Positions 1-12,468 of a stretch of 64,000 nt of DNA are shown in pieces (position 1 is the stretch's first letter; the number at the start of each line of letters is the position of its first letter). The position numbers were made by a program, and so were the translations under genes. The DNA comes from Warburgia ugandensis (lineage: Eukaryota > Streptophyta > Magnoliopsida > Canellales > Canellaceae). The stretch spans positions 32,375,501 to 32,439,500 of the forward strand of contig CP141130.1 in NCBI GenBank assembly GCA_035236585.1. Direction: 5' to 3'. The notes below the pieces were generated by a model. The model searched no databases. It was not told the DNA's origin and was given only the letters and a program-made list of their open reading frames with translations.

Positions 1-2290
1 AAAATCTAAGTTTAAGGGTATTTAATTGGTATAAAAATATGTTATATATATAGAAGGTTGTAGCCCCAAAAATTACTAAATTATTATTAATTAGGGTTAA
101 TTCTATTATTTTATAGATTCAGAATATAAATGAAAAATGCACAAAATTATCAATTTTACCCTTGAAAGAGCAATTTCACTTTCTAAACTACATCATGGGC
201 TGCACATGAAATCCTAGAGGTTCAAACAATCATTAGATGAGTGGTCAAAAACCCTAGATACAACTCCTAATCAAATGAAGGTGAAAAGGCAAAAAAATTC
301 CTATTCATGCATACTTACATAGATTACCCAACCTTAAGAGGCTTGAGGGAGAAGCTCCATTCACATATAATGGAATCACATACAATGAAAGCTTCTCAAA
401 AAGAAAAGAAGAACAGGGTCACATGAAGATCTCTCTCCTACTCAACGTAAAGAAGAAGATTAACCAATGATTGGATGTCTTATCCATATAAAGTATTGAA
501 GTACAATTCGTCAACATGTGCATATGATGATCTACAAGAATTAAGGCCATTCAACCAAGGTTAATTCAATCCAATGATGGAGAGAAAATGAAGTTTCAAA
601 GAAGATCAAAATGGAATCTCATCCATCCAAGGGTATGTATGATCTAATGGCTAGGATTGAAGTGAAGCAAAGAAGGAAACCTTAGCCACCTTTCCTAAAT
701 TGAAAAGTCAACTAAAACCCTATGGAAAGGAAGATCTCAACCATGCATCTTGATCCAGCATTTATCTCATCATAGGGTGTCTAAACACACACACACACAC
801 ACACACACCCAAATTGGAAAACAAGCCCCTCCTTTCTAGGACTTTCTAATTTTGAGTGACCTTGATTGCCTTCACCTACTCTCCATTTCTCCCACTTTCC
901 TTCCAATCTCTTTCCATTCCCACTTATTCCTTAACTTTCCATTAACTTTGTTCATTCCTTTTCTAACTTACCACCATCCAAATTCATCCCACCTTCCCAA
1001 ATTGAAAAAGATTTCCCCCCCTAACTTACCAGTTTCTAAGTTTGACAAAAGTCAACCCACCTTCCTAATACATATATCTTTCTTCCTTCTAAGCAATCTT
1101 CTTTCCTTTCCTAAACAAATCTTCTTTTCTATGTTGCTAAATTCACTTGCTTTTCTTTATTTTTCCCCACTTTCCCATTCTCATAATGGAATTCATGACC
1201 CCTAGCTTACCTTTCTCCCATAAGATCTCCACCATCCTTTCTTCCCTTCATCATTGATATTAACCATGCATTCCTATGGCTTCCTTTGCTCAAGTTCAAT
1301 AAATAAGATGTCAAAAATAAGAAAAACTTTCATCTCTTACCTTTCCCATGTACTTAAAAAGCTAAATCTAGGTGAAAGAGAGGGAAAGAGAGCACCTTTA
1401 CCAAAGCTATTACAAGATCAAAGTTCAATCCCTTTGGAGAAGAGGTAAGGAAGATCTTCCATCCCCACTTCCTTTCTTCTTTCTCCCATCTTCTTCTTCT
1501 CCCATTCTTTTTATTCTTTTTTGTACTCTTTACATTACATTCACCTTCCAACCTTCTCCCTTCCTTCACTTACACACCCTCCATCTTCCACTTCATCACA
1601 TCCATCATCTTATTCTAGCTTTCCATCTTTCATCTTTTCTTCTATTGGGATTTGGGAATAAAGGAAAAGGAATAGCACCTTGTAATGGTAGTCAAGGACT
1701 CTTCTAATTCGTAAAGCATGATTTAGGATTTCATTGGATTTGTAGCTTGTTGGGTTAAGGAGATGACAAAAGCTTGGTGGTAGATTAGTGTATTTTGGGT
1801 TGAATGTAAGTGAACAGATTATTAAATAACACAACAAGGTGACCGTAAAGTGGAGTTCATTCACTAATTTAGAGAACAGGATGTGTAAATTGCCCTGTTA
1901 AGTAACACAACGAAGGACTCCATACCAGCTACTTCAAGGAAGTCTCTTTATTTGCTTTATTTTCCTTTCTTTCTTGTATTCAATTGTCATCAAAGTTTCT
2001 TCATGAAAATCTTGATTTTCATTTTATGGCTAGTTTACTTACTTTCTATGCTTAGTTTAGCTTATTTATTTCCTTGCATAGTTATTTTTACTTGCCTTGA
2101 GTTAGTTTGTTTAGATTAGTTGTTTAGTTTAGAGTTCTTTCACTTTCTTTCCTTGATTGACTAGGTTAGAGTAAATCAACTTAAGTTTTTATTAATTTTC
2201 ATTTATTAAAGAGTTTTTGTGGGATCGATCCATATTTTTCTTTTCTATACTCCAATATAGCCATGCACTTGCAGTAATTACTAAAACATA
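1..2290 (+). mobile_element. Tat/Athila-type gypsy LTR (partial at window edge)
   Basis: No coding sequence. The right end carries the motif gtgggatcgatcc (from 2219), followed by a 'gcacttgcagtaa' stretch near 2264. The same motif pair closes the Athila-type LTR at 53244-55571 (gtgggatcgacccgt, then gcacttgcggtaa). A pyrimidine-rich middle (about 850-1650) also matches the architecture of that LTR. The stretch near 1750-1830 resembles, in reverse complement, about 18830-18900. The true left end is outside the window or too degraded to place. The small open frames inside are pyrimidine-rich low-complexity translations and are not called as genes. Confidence 0.55.
785..808. repeat. (AC)12 microsatellite
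   Basis: A perfect AC dinucleotide run of about 24 bp inside the Tat/Athila-type LTR. Confidence 0.95.
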
Positions 2291-2319
2291 TTAGTTGTTT
2301 AGGCTACGACTAGTGGGTC

Positions 2320-3200
2320 TTGACAGTGCTTCTTTTTACATGCTTATTTTGGCTATATGTGGAGTTTTGAAAAGACACCTAGTCTTGGAAGGAGAATTTA
2401 ACTGTTTGGGTCCATACACTCCTAGTTGGCCTAGAAAGAGCCTTGCTTCCTTAATCAAGCTTATTAAGTGAACTTAGTAATTGTATTCTCAAATGGAATA
2501 AGAAATCTTGTTGAATTGGGTGTTTCCCTTAACTTGTGATCTAACCACACAACTTGTATTCAAGAAGCTTTAATTCCATTTCAAGATGATCCAAGACCAT
2601 TCAAAGACTTCTAAGAAAATTTAGGGTCAACTCAAGTTTAATTCAAGCAATATGTGAAGATTGAAGTCACTTAGAAGTCAATAGATGATACTCATGCATA
2701 AATGGTTCTATTGTAAGTTCAAGTCATCAAGGACATTGAAAAGCTAATTTAAGTGAAATAGTCTTATAGTCTATGTTCAATGGAAATGTTCATAGCATAG
2801 GAAATTGATGCATGGCTATTGATAGTGAAATTTTAAGGGTTGACAATTGACTATCGCATCATAAATTGTTGTTACAAGGATTGGTAGTTGTCTGTCGAGT
2901 TGTGATAGTCGATTGCTAGTCAATGGATTGGCTTAATAGCTCTTTTTACACCAAGTTGTGTCTTAATCAAATTTTGAATTTTGAGATGGTTTTACCTTGG
3001 GATTTTTGATTCGAGTCTCCATAAGCTATATTTTTATTTCCCAATAGCTATTTCATGCTCCAATAAAAAAATCATTCCTTGTGAGAGACTTTTACAACAA
3101 AAACCATTCATTCACCTTCTTGGTTTTGGGTTGTAAAGCAAAAAGTGTTGATTTTCTAAAAAGGGCCCAATTAATCTTCATGATCCCGCTCATGACCGCA
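2320..3200 (+). mobile_element. Probable 5' LTR of the copia element
   Basis: This non-coding stretch lies between the Tat-type LTR and a degenerate primer-binding site (ttggtattgaaacc, 3202-3215), which resembles the initiator-Met tRNA type TTGGTATCAGAGCC. It contains imperfect self-similar pieces around 2830-2930 (variants of gttgacaattgac and gtcgattgctagtc), a style often seen in plant copia LTRs. The left boundary is a guess; the right boundary near 3200 follows from the primer site. Confidence 0.4.
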
Positions 3201-3557
3201 GTTGGTATTGAAACCTTGGTCTTCTTATATTTTAGAGTTCCAAATCACTTATTTTCAAGATATCACAAGTTTTTAGTACCTCCATTATGAACTTTGAAAG
3301 ATTGTTGTGAAAATAGCTTACAAGCTCTATGTTACTATCAATATAGTTCCTCATTATAATAAAGTGGAGGATTGGATCAAGGAGGTGATCAAGAATGATC
3401 AACTCAACTTTAGAGCTCGAATATTCTCTATTGTGCATTAGATGCTAACAAATCCAATTGACTATCTATATGCCTATCAGTCAAGGATATATGAATAAAC
3501 TAGAAGTTTCTTATAAAGGAGTAAAGAAAAATCAAAGATAGTAGGACCAACATTGAA

Positions 3558-3920
3558 GTCACTTATAGAGGAGTAAAGATAATCCAAGATAGTAGGACCA
3601 ACCTCCTTGTTCATGAATATAAATTGTTTGTGATAATGGGTAATGAATCTATATCAGAGATGTTCACTAGATTAACCAACATCAAGAATAGATTAAAGTC
3701 TCTTAGTAAGTCTTTTGGAAATAAGGAGTTAGTGAGCAAAGTCATCAAATCCCCTCCCAAGTCTTATGATGCAAAGTCTGTTGAAATTCACGAGGCCGAA
3801 GACTTAGAGAAACTTGAATTCAATGAACTCATGTGTTCTTTAACGATCTATGAAAATTCTCATAAGTCTAAGAATGAAGAGGATCTGAACAAAAAGAATG
3901 ATAAGAGGATCACGCTCTAA
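3558..3920 (+). pseudogene. copia gag (UBN2-type) remnant
   Basis: The frame reads LLVHEYKLF...ISEMFTRLTNIKNRLKSL, then NKELVSKVI, PPKSYDAK, and LEKLEFNELMCSLTIYE. This is the alternating pattern of plant copia gag proteins (a nucleic-acid-binding structural protein of the particle). A lysine/glutamate-rich tail follows. The stretch just upstream (about 3505-3600) holds two imperfect ~50-bp direct copies ending in atagtaggaccaac. Recognised from family knowledge; no search was run. Confidence 0.75.
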
Positions 3921-5993
3921 TCCAATTTAGAGGATGAGAGTGAATGTAAGAAGGAAAGTGATTAGAAAGTTGCTCTCCTTGTTAGGGATTCAAGAAGGTC
4001 ATAAAAAGGAAAGAAGAATGGAGAAAAGAATAAGAGCTTCAAAAACTTCAAAGTAGGACCCCAATGCTTGCTACGAATGTAAGTAATGTAGCCACATCAA
4101 GTAGATCTCCCTCTTTTGAGCAATAAAAAAAGCCAAAGAAAAAAGCACTAGCTACAACTTTGAGTGGTGAAGATTAAAGCTTTACATCCAAGAGTCAAAG
4201 TGAAGAAGTGGACAATATTTGCTTCATGGATAAGAGAGATGATGAGAGTGAACATGAAGTATGTAAACATTTTACTTTTAAATAGCTCAAAGATTCTTTT
4301 TGATGATGTTGTAAAAGAGTTAAAAAAAAACTTCACTCTATAAATAGTTTCTATTTCAAAACTCACTTACGAAACACATGATTTGAGAAGTGAAAAATGA
4401 GAGCATGATTGGAAAATTGTGAAATGGTACTTTGAAGCATGGACTTGATGATTTTTATAGTTGAAAATGAAAAAAGAATGTTTGAATGTTAAACTTGAAG
4501 GTCTAAAAAAGAGTAAAACATTTCTTTTTAGAACATTAATGATGAAAAGAATGTAATTCAATCACAAAATAATTAAAAAAAAACTCCCATGTTTCCAAGA
4601 AACCCATATTTCAAACCTTTCACTCCTACTTACCTCCATACTCTTCTTATAGACCAAAAATGGATGATCTATGGGTTGTTAAAGGTTTTACTATGTGTAC
4701 TATCTCTTATGGGCCCAAATTACAAGTTTGGCCACAAAAATTTTACAACTAACTCTTGTGATATAGGTGTTCTTAAAGTCCAATGCATAAAAACCCCTTT
4801 TGGTTTCTTGATAGTGGATACTTTGTGTCAGTGATTGGTGACAAAATCCAATTCTCAACATTAGAACTTAAAAGTGAAGGCTTTGTCACATTTGAAGACA
4901 ATGGAAAAGTGAAGTTCATTAGTAATGGTAATTTTAAAACTCTTCCACTTGCATAAATTGGTTTTTCATCTTATTAGTATTAGTCAATTATGTGATGATG
5001 GATAAAGAGTAAAATTCAAGTATTCTTTATGCTTATTGTTGATAACTACGACAACTCTATATGTTTGTAGAACATAAAGTTTGAAATATGTATACTTTTT
5101 ATCTTGATTGTTTGGATGAATCTCTTAACAAATACTTTTCACAGAAGTCTAGCCTATATTAGCATGCATCAGTCTAAAAATAATTCAAGAAAATACCTTA
5201 TTGTTGGTTTACCAAAACATTTTTTTTTAGAAAGAGAAACTTTTCAACTCTTTCCTACAAGGAAGGTATACAAAGCTCCTTTCAAACCAAACAATGTTGT
5301 TTCTAACAAAAGACCCCTTTTCAAATGTTGCATCTTGATTTTTTAGGACGAACCAAGAGTACTAGCCTTGGTGGTTCATTTTTCCTTGTAATTGTTGATG
5401 ACTATTCCATATTCACTTTGGTAAAATTTCTTGCTCAAAAGGATCAAACGTTTAAAAGGTTTTAAAAACTTTGCAAAAAGCTTCAAAATGAAAAAGGTTT
5501 CAAGATGTCATCTCTTAGGATTGACAATGATGGTGAGTTCAAAAGTAAGGATTCTGAAAATTTTTGTGAAAACATGGTATTGAGTATAAATTTTTTTCCC
5601 CAAAACTCCTCAATGAAATGGCTTCATTGAGAGAAAGAATAAGTTAGTTAAAGAATTTATAAGAACCATCTTTTGTGACAACAATTGCCAATGTATTTTT
5701 TGAGCACAAACCATGAACACAGCTTTTTATATTTGGAAAAGGACAAAAACTGAATGTTTTATATTTTCATGGCTTTGGATGAAAATGTTCATTTTGAACA
5801 ACGACAAAGATAACATAGAAAGATTTAAGCTAAATTTTGTGGTCATATTTCCCTTGTTTATTAGATGAATAGTAAGGCATACCAAGTATTCAATTTGAGA
5901 AATCTTGTAGTTGAAAAATCTATTAATGTTGGCTTTTTGTAAGTTTAACCCTTCTTTTGGAAAGCAACCTAGCTATGATGATGATGAGGATGA

Positions 5994-5998
5994 CCCAA
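5994..5998. repeat. Target-site duplication, left copy
   Basis: cccaa immediately before the gypsy LTR terminus TGTCACGACC. The same five bases follow the far LTR at 18107-18111, which defines 5999-18106 as one integration event. Confidence 0.9.
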
Positions 5999-8684
5999 TG
6001 TCACGACCCGGGTTTTTAAGTGATGCAATGTTAATAAAAAGGCGAGATCTCTTGTTTTATAAATATGAAATGCATGAAATTCTTTTTCATTTGGAAAACA
6101 ACCTTTCATAAAAACCCCGAGTGTGAAAACTCATTCTCAATCTATTTAGTCATGGCAAAGTTTTAAATCAATAATGTTCCCAAGAAAGTGTTAGTCACAG
6201 CCCCAGCTATTAAAGAGTAACTACAATCAAGTAACATTGAAAGATAAGATAGGGGTCTACTTACTTGTGCTTGGTCTATTCCTCCTAGTGCAAATGTCCC
6301 TTGACCTTAGGTATTTACTTTGTATCTGAAAAATGTTGGAGATTGGGTGAGTATATAATATACTCAGTAGGGCCTATTACTACTAGTTTTATAAATGCAT
6401 GAGATGTTTTAAAATCATATGCTCATTCATTCAAAACATGCGTATTTTTGAATACTCGAGTTCAATATTGGTATAAGAATCCATAATCAACTGAAATTCA
6501 AAATATGCGTATGGTTGAATACTCAATTTCAACATCAGTATAAGAATCCATAATCAACTGAAATGCAAAATAACTTAAAAGATCACATAATTCCAAAAGT
6601 TAAAGTATCATATATACGATAACATCATGAGATGAGATGCCTCATGGAGTCCAACTCATGGACCCCTAGTATGGTATGGTCGACCAACCTCATATCATGC
6701 TACATGAAATGCACATCAAACCATAGGGTCCACTATGCCCACGGCCTCCTCGCCGTGTGGTCCCCGGGTACCTGAGGACACTTGGTCATAGCCTCCACGG
6801 GGCCTATGACACGCCGACCCAGTGCCGTGACACCAGTGATAGCCCCTTGTACCACATGCAGTTGACGTAGGGACTTACCTCTTTTTGGGCGTGGTACCCA
6901 TCCACCTATTAGTGGTAGAGGCCGGGTGGCCAACCCAGACCCCTCGGCATAGCACCCACGGGCTTACTTGCCCAAATCACATAAGATAAGTCAAAACCTG
7001 TTAAAACTTGTCCTCTTTTGGGTCCCTCACAACTGCCTGGCCCTCGGCACTCCAGCGTCTTTTGGAAACCCTCAAGGACATGCAATCTTTGCAGTACGTA
7101 AATCATGCAATGCATGCAGTCGTTTGCAACACATGTATGTGCATAATGTATATGCAGTCATTCCAAAACATGGCTATTTACAAAGCATTTATCATGCATG
7201 CTGAATTTATTCATACAAATCACATGCAAATCAAGTCATATATCCAAAACATATGTTCTCAAATAACAATAGTTCTTTTAAAAGGATCTAATAGTGATAG
7301 AGCACCTACCTGACTAGGTCGCGTTCACCCTCTTGTCCTCGTACACTCCTGAACATGGTTTGGGGACTTAAGGTTAGTTTAACCTATCTTTAATGGGTTT
7401 AGAGCATTTGGGTCTCATTACTTAGGCATTAGGGGTCCATCCCTATGCCTATGGGTGTCCTAAGGTCCTAATTAGGCCTTGGTATTCTCAGTTTCCCAGA
7501 GTCCTAGCGGTCACGCGCCATCATCCTATTCTAAGGGTCATGCCCTACTTTTATTGGGCTTTGATTATGGATTTTATAGTTTAGATGTGTTCGCGTCGTT
7601 GATACGGACACAACGCCTTTTGCAGCGCCTCAATCGGAGCTCTAGATCTCAAGTTATAAGCGTTTTAACGTTGCATGTACATATAGTCTTAAAGAAAAGA
7701 AAAAAAAAAAAAAAAGGAGGAATGCTAGGGCGCTGCGCGTCTGCGACGTGCGCCCAGCATTCTTAAGAACCAAAAAAAAAAAACGACGCCTCGCTAGTGC
7801 ACTACGCGTCTGCGGTGCACGCCTCAGCGGGCGCGTCTGAAGACGCGCGAGACGACGCCGCTCGTCGTTCCTTTAGGGGCGCGTCCAGGGACGCGCCCGT
7901 TTGGTTTTTTTCCAAATGGCGTCGACGTGGGACGGTCCTGTTGGATCGTCCTGCTTGTTAGTGACTTGGGTCGTCCTCAGGTCACCCTGGTTCGACCCTG
8001 TCGAACCAGTGCGGTGTGGGGACGTCCCAGGGGTCTTTGTGGCTCCCCTGGAGGCCTATTCTGCATGGTTTTTCATGGAAAAACCTAGGGAAATCGTTCC
8101 TGGAACTATGGTGGAGATGGGTTTTGGGTTTTTTCGTGCGTACCTGCTTCGTCGGTGGTTTTCTCTCCACGTTTTCCCCCCTTGCTCACTGCTTCATGAC
8201 TGGTTTTCTCCAAGGCTTTTGGGCTGCCATTAGAGGCACCCAAGAGCTCTATTTATAGGGCTTTTACAGAGGGTTCTAGAGGGTTTCTAACCGCCTTTGA
8301 ATGGCGGTGGGGAACCCTCTGGAATGGCGGTGGTTTCTTCTTGAAACACCGCCGTTCCAGAAACCTCTAGGAGGTTGAAGACGACGGGGTGCCCGTATCA
8401 AAACGGGCACCTGTGTTTTTCAGGTTAAATCGTTTTTGGGAAATTTACAGTTTTGCCCCTGATCTTCAAAGGGCCATATCTTGCTCATTTTAACTCCGTT
8501 TTGGGTGATTTTGGTCTCGTTGGATTCCTTTTTCCGAGACGCATCTAATGGAACCACTTTTAGTACCAAATTCCTGGGTTTAGTTATGGTGACTAGTGAA
8601 ATGACCAAAATGCCCTTTTCTTTAAAATTGAACTTTTTATTGCTAAACTTGGAATTTCAATATTACAAAATTGGAGTCATTACA
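5999..8684 (-). mobile_element. 3' LTR of the double-cassette gypsy element
   Basis: It runs from tgtcacgacccggg to ggagtcattaca on the + strand (TGTAATGACTCC...CCCGGGTCGTGACA on the minus strand), 2686 bp. It has inverted TG/CA termini and pairs with 15448-18106. A TATA-like box (ctatttatag at 8250-8259; CTATAAATAG on the minus strand) lies about 430 bp inside the upstream end and is a likely promoter. A GC- and CpG-rich block (about 7720-7930) sits downstream of it in the transcript direction. Open frames inside the LTR are not genes. Confidence 0.9.
8250..8259 (-). promoter_or_regulatory. Candidate TATA box in LTR
   Basis: CTATAAATAG on the minus strand, conserved in the partner LTR at about 17669-17678. 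It lies in U3 on the strand that is transcribed toward gag. Confidence 0.55.
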
Positions 8685-8702
8685 TTCTTACCCCCTTAGG
8701 GG
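8685..8702 (-). other. Polypurine tract of the gypsy element
   Basis: On the minus strand it reads cccctaagggggtaagaa directly before the LTR start TGTAATGACTCC, the normal position of the plus-strand primer. Its upstream side touches 8 bases of a primer-binding site (8703-8710) rather than pol sequence. Confidence 0.8.
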
Positions 8703-8710
8703 ATACCAAC

Positions 8711-8984
8711 TGTCGCGACCCGGGTTTTTAAGTGATGCAATGTTGATAAAAAGGCGAGATCTCTTGTTTTATAAATATGAAATGCATGAAATTCTTTTTC
8801 ATTTGGAAAACAACCTTTCATAAAAACCCCGAGTGTGAAAACTCATTCTCAATCTATTTATTCATGGCAAAGTTTTAAATCAATAATGTTCCCAAGAAAG
8901 TGTTAGTCACAGCCCCAGCTATTAAAGAGTAACTACAATCAAATAACATTGAAAGATAAGATAGGGGTCTACTTACTTGTGCTT
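8711..8984 (-). mobile_element. Terminal LTR fragment next to cassette 1
   Basis: 274 bp matching the gag-proximal end of the full LTRs (tgtcgcgacccggg to cttgtgctt). It stops where the full LTRs continue with ggtctattcc, and cassette sequence begins instead. It is nearly identical to 12079-12351. Confidence 0.9.
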
Positions 8985-9101
8985 ACTTATGTCTGGTTTC
9001 CATGTGATTACTTCTTGTAGTAGCTTCCATCTCTTGGTTAATAAACTTGCACACATCCCTTGGGTTTTTCTGCTTAATGCATCAGCTACCACATTAGCTT
9101 T

Positions 9102-9458
9102 TCAAGGGTGATAATGAATGGAGAAGTCATAGTCTTTTAAGTATTCCATCCATCTTCTTTGTCGCATGTTTAAGTCTTGTTGGGAAAAGATATATTTAAG
9201 ACTCTTGTGATCTGTAAAAACTTCAAACTTTTCCCCATATAAATAATGTCTCCATATTCGCAAGGCAAAGACTATGGCTGCTAATTCCAAGTCATGCGTT
9301 GGGTAATTGACTTCATGCTTCTTGAGTTGTCGAGAAGCATAAGCGATCACCTTTCCATGTTGCATAAGTACGCAGCCTAGCCCTTGTTGCGAGGCATCGC
9401 TATATATCTCAAATCCGCCACTTCCTGAAGGTAAGGTAAGGACAGGTGCGGTAGTCAA
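9102..9458 (-). CDS. RNase H domain of pol, cassette 1
   Basis: A 118-residue open stretch of the gypsy RNase H domain. It includes [18 protein letters not shown] (first catalytic Asp region), [20 protein letters not shown] (Glu region) and [13 protein letters not shown]. In the family it degrades the RNA of the RNA-DNA hybrid during reverse transcription. The same 118 residues occur at 12469-12825. The downstream linker (VVADALSRK-type, on the side toward 9000) is present, but no integrase follows. Confidence 0.85.
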   Translation of the reverse strand: MTTAPVLTLPSGSGGFEIYSDASQQGLGCVLMQHGKVIAYASRQLKKHEVNYPTHDLELAAIVFALRIWRHYLYGEKFEVFTDHKSLKYIFSQQDLNMRQRRWMEYLKDYDFSIHYHP

Positions 9459-10796
9459 CCTTCTTTTTAGTTCTTAGAAGCTTTCCTCACATTTATCAGT
9501 CCATTCAAACCTTGTGTCTTTCCTGGTCAGCTTAGTTAGAGGTAAAGCCATTTGTGAAAAACCTTCGATGAATCTTCTGTAATATCCAGTAAGTCCTAAG
9601 AAGCTTCTTATTTACGTGTTGTCTTAGGTCTTTCCCAGTTCTGTACTGTTTCAACCTTAGTAGGGTCAACTGCTATGCCATCTTGAGATATAATGTGTCC
9701 TAAGAAATTAACCTTTTCCAGCCAAAACTCACACTTACTGAATTTTGCATATAGCTTGTGTGCTCATAGGGTGCTTAATGTTATCCTTAGATGTTCCATA
9801 TGGTCTTCAGGAGTCTCAGAATATATTAAGATATCATCCACAAACACTATGATGAATTTATCTAAGTACTCCTTGAATACCCTATTCATGAGATCCATAA
9901 ACGCGGCTGGAGCATTAGTCAAACCAAAGGACATCACTCTGAATTCATAATGGCCGTATCGAGTCCTGAAGGCTGTCTTGGGGATATCTTCTTCTCTAAC
10001 TCGAAGTTGATGGTACCCTGATCGTAGATCAATCTTAGAGAAGACTCTAGCTGACTGAAGTTGATCGAAAAGACCATCGATTCGGGAAGAGGGTACTTAT
10101 TTTTAATGGTGACCCTATTCAGCATTCGATAGTCTACGCACAATCTCATCGAGCCATCCTTTTCTTAACAAAAGGACCGGAGCTCCCCACGGAGACACGC
10201 TAGGTCGTATGAACCCTTTGTCAAGTAGTTCCCTGTGGCGGGTCTTCGATTCTCTTAATTCTGCAGGAGCCATTCGGTAAGGAGCTTTGGAAATGGGGGA
10301 AGTACCGGGTATAAGGTCAATGATGAACTCAATTTCCCTTGGTGGAGGTAGACCTGGTAAGTCCTCGGGGAATACATCGTGGAATTCTCGAACAACCTCG
10401 ACATTCTCAAGCTTTGGTTGGGGATTCTTGACGGATTCTATCTTGGCTAAGAAGAAGGGGCATCCTTGAGCAATGTGTTTAACTGATTTCATGGCAGAGA
10501 TAACACATGCTCCCGGAATAATCCTTTCTCCCTTGGAGGGTGAAAGTGTCTCTATTAGGTAGGGTAAAAGTGACACGCTTCTGACGACAATCAACTAAGG
10601 CTTGATGAAAGGCTAGCCAGTCCATACCTAGGATGATATCAAAGTCATTCATATCTAAGTGGACAAGGTTGGCATGTAACAAATGGTCCTTAATCAATAT
10701 GGGGACATCCTGGAGATAAGAATAAGTGGGGAGTGAGCGGCCTACAGGAGTCATGACTTCTAGAGTGAAGTCTAGGTCCTGTGGTATAATGTCCAA
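9459..10796 (-). pseudogene. Protease and reverse transcriptase region of pol, cassette 1
   Basis: Minus-strand stretches match the RT and protease of cassette 2: LRLVDYRMLN-type and KNKYPLP motifs near 10100, the [18 protein letters not shown] linker near 10300, and [18 protein letters not shown] (retropepsin-like C-terminal part) near 10650. The region is broken and does not give one open frame. RT copies element RNA into DNA in the particle; the protease matures gag-pol. Confidence 0.85.
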
Positions 10797-10958
10797 GGAT
10801 GATGCAAATTCCCGGGATATGAAAGAATGAGTGGAGCCTGTATCAAATAGAACTTTTGCAGGTGTATCATAGATAGAAAGAATACCTTCAACGACTGCGT
10901 TTGATGCTTGGGCTTGACTGGAAGTCAGGGCAAAGACACGTCCTTGGCTTTTTGGAAC

Positions 10959-11937
10959 TTAATCTTCTTTACGCTCTTGCACTTTCCTTTTGGACAAGTT
11001 GTTAGAAAAATGTCCTAATTCTCCACAACTATAGCAAGTGATGTTGGAAGTGGGACATGGTCTGCTTGGATAGTTTCTGTTACACCTAGGGCATGCCTTC
11101 CAGTCTGGTCTTCTTCCTTTGTTTTCAAACGGCTTCTTAAACGGTGGCCTAGGTCCAGATGACTGAAAGGGTCTCTTTCCTTTGTTCTTCATAGTGTTGA
11201 TGTTCTTAGTTTCTCTTATTGCCTGGTTCCTTTGATAATCTTTTTCATATAGGGAGGCCATTTCTCTTTGCTTTGGCTCTTGTGGAAGGTTGGAAACCTA
11301 GAACTGCATTCACGAGTCCTGGGTTGAGTCCGTCTACAAATCTTTCAGCTGCATCTTCTTCATCAGCACAAGCACGGGGTGCAAATCTTCGGAGGTTGAT
11401 GAATTTACTTTCATACTGTTGGACGGTCATATTTCCTTGTTCTAAGTCCATAAATTCCTTTTCCTTCTGTTTCCTTATATGTTTAGCATAATATTTGTCA
11501 TTAAAGACCTTTTTAAACTCTTCCCATCCTATTGTTTCTTGCTGATCAAAATAAGTTCTTTCTCCTGGTTCCCACCAAAAGGTAGCCTCTCCTCTAAACA
11601 AAAATGTGGCCATGGGTACTTTTCTTTCTTCAGCTATGTTCATGGCCTTAAATATCTTTTCAATATCAATTAACCATTTTTCAGCTGTGGATGCTTCATC
11701 TTCTCCTGTGAATGAGGGAGCTAGTTTCTGGAACCTTTCTAACTGAACCTCACTCCTGTCTATTGTTTTATCAGGGGAAGGATCTCGGGGGGTAGGAGTT
11801 TGGCTATGATTGTTCATGTATTGTCCCATGTTCTGTAAGAATTGCTGAAATAGCTCAGCCATCCCGTTGCCCGACCTAGTGGAGTCCACTGGTGGGGCTT
11901 CAGGTCTTGGAGCATTGCTTCCCTTCTTTCTAGGCAT
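10959..11937 (-). pseudogene. gag, cassette 1
   Basis: Starts MPRKKGSNAPRPEAPPVDST at 11937. It contains the Retrotrans_gag core (LERFQKLAPSFTGEDEASTA, TAEKWLIDIEKIFKAM, FWWEPGERTYF, LRRFAPRACADEEDAAERF) and ends with a CCHC zinc knuckle (CYSCGELGHFSNN...) near 11000-11050. It is almost identical to 14329-15306 in cassette 2 but looks broken. Confidence 0.85.
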
Positions 11938-12064
11938 CTGTAATCACAAGGCAATTCACAGAAATCTTAGTTTATGTTATCCTATTACCCCTTTCTCTTT
12001 CATGGATGAAACTTGATTATAAGTTATTCTCCTCATAACTGGGCTGTGAGTAACGTTAAACCGT

Positions 12065-12076
12065 GCTCTGATACCA
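12065..12076 (-). other. Primer-binding site between cassettes
   Basis: TGGTATCAGAGC on the minus strand, complementary to the 3' end of plant initiator-Met tRNA, separated by gtt from the LTR terminus at 12079. An internal copy like this is not expected in an ordinary LTR element. Confidence 0.85.
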
Positions 12077-12078
12077 AC

Positions 12079-12351
12079 TGTCACGACCCGGGTTTTTAAG
12101 TGATGCAATGTTGATAAAAAGGCGAGATCTCTTGTTTTATAAATATGAAATGCATGAAATTCTTTTTCATTTGGAAAACAACCTTTCATAAAAACCCCGA
12201 GTGTGAAAACTCATTCTCAATCTATTTATTCATGGCAAAGTTTTAAATCAATAATGTTCCCAAGAAAGTGTTAGTCACAATTTGACTATTAAAGAGTAAC
12301 TACAATCAAATAACATTGAAAGATAAGATAGGGGTCTACTTACTTGTGCTT
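12079..12351 (-). mobile_element. Terminal LTR fragment between the two cassettes
   Basis: 273 bp of the gag-proximal LTR end (tgtcacgacccggg to cttgtgctt). It is the middle copy of the LTR sequence and divides the two internal cassettes. It breaks off at the same base as the copy at 8711-8984. Confidence 0.9.
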
Positions 12352-12468
12352 ACTTATGTCTGGTTTCCATGTGATTACTTCTTGTAGTAGCTTCCATCTC
12401 TTGGTTAATAAACTTGCACACATCCCTTGGGTTTTTCTGCTTAATGCATCAGCTACCACATTAGCTTT

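Larger units (their letters stand above)
3201..5998 (+). mobile_element. Ty1/copia element, internal region, left part (fossil)
   Basis: This is a degraded copia gag-pol in the usual order. The gag region (about 3540-3920) contains MFTRLTNIKNRLKSL and a KELVSKVIKSPPKSY-like stretch, typical of the UBN2-type gag domain of plant copia elements. A CCHC zinc-knuckle remnant (CYEC start) lies near 4070. A protease-like stretch lies near 4800-4930, and an integrase stretch with VIVDDYSIFTLVKFLAQKD near 5389-5445. The coding region is broken in many places and cannot be functional. It stops at the target duplication of the gypsy insertion and resumes at 18112. The clade is probably SIRE- or Tork-like, not resolved. 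Confidence 0.8.

Noticed and set aside
852-1205. 117-residue Ser/Pro/Phe-rich frame
   Set aside because: Pyrimidine-rich middle of a Tat-type LTR.
6733-8258. Many frames of 60-118 residues repeated at 16168-17792
   Set aside because: Both sets lie in the paired LTRs of one element and repeat because the LTRs are copies.
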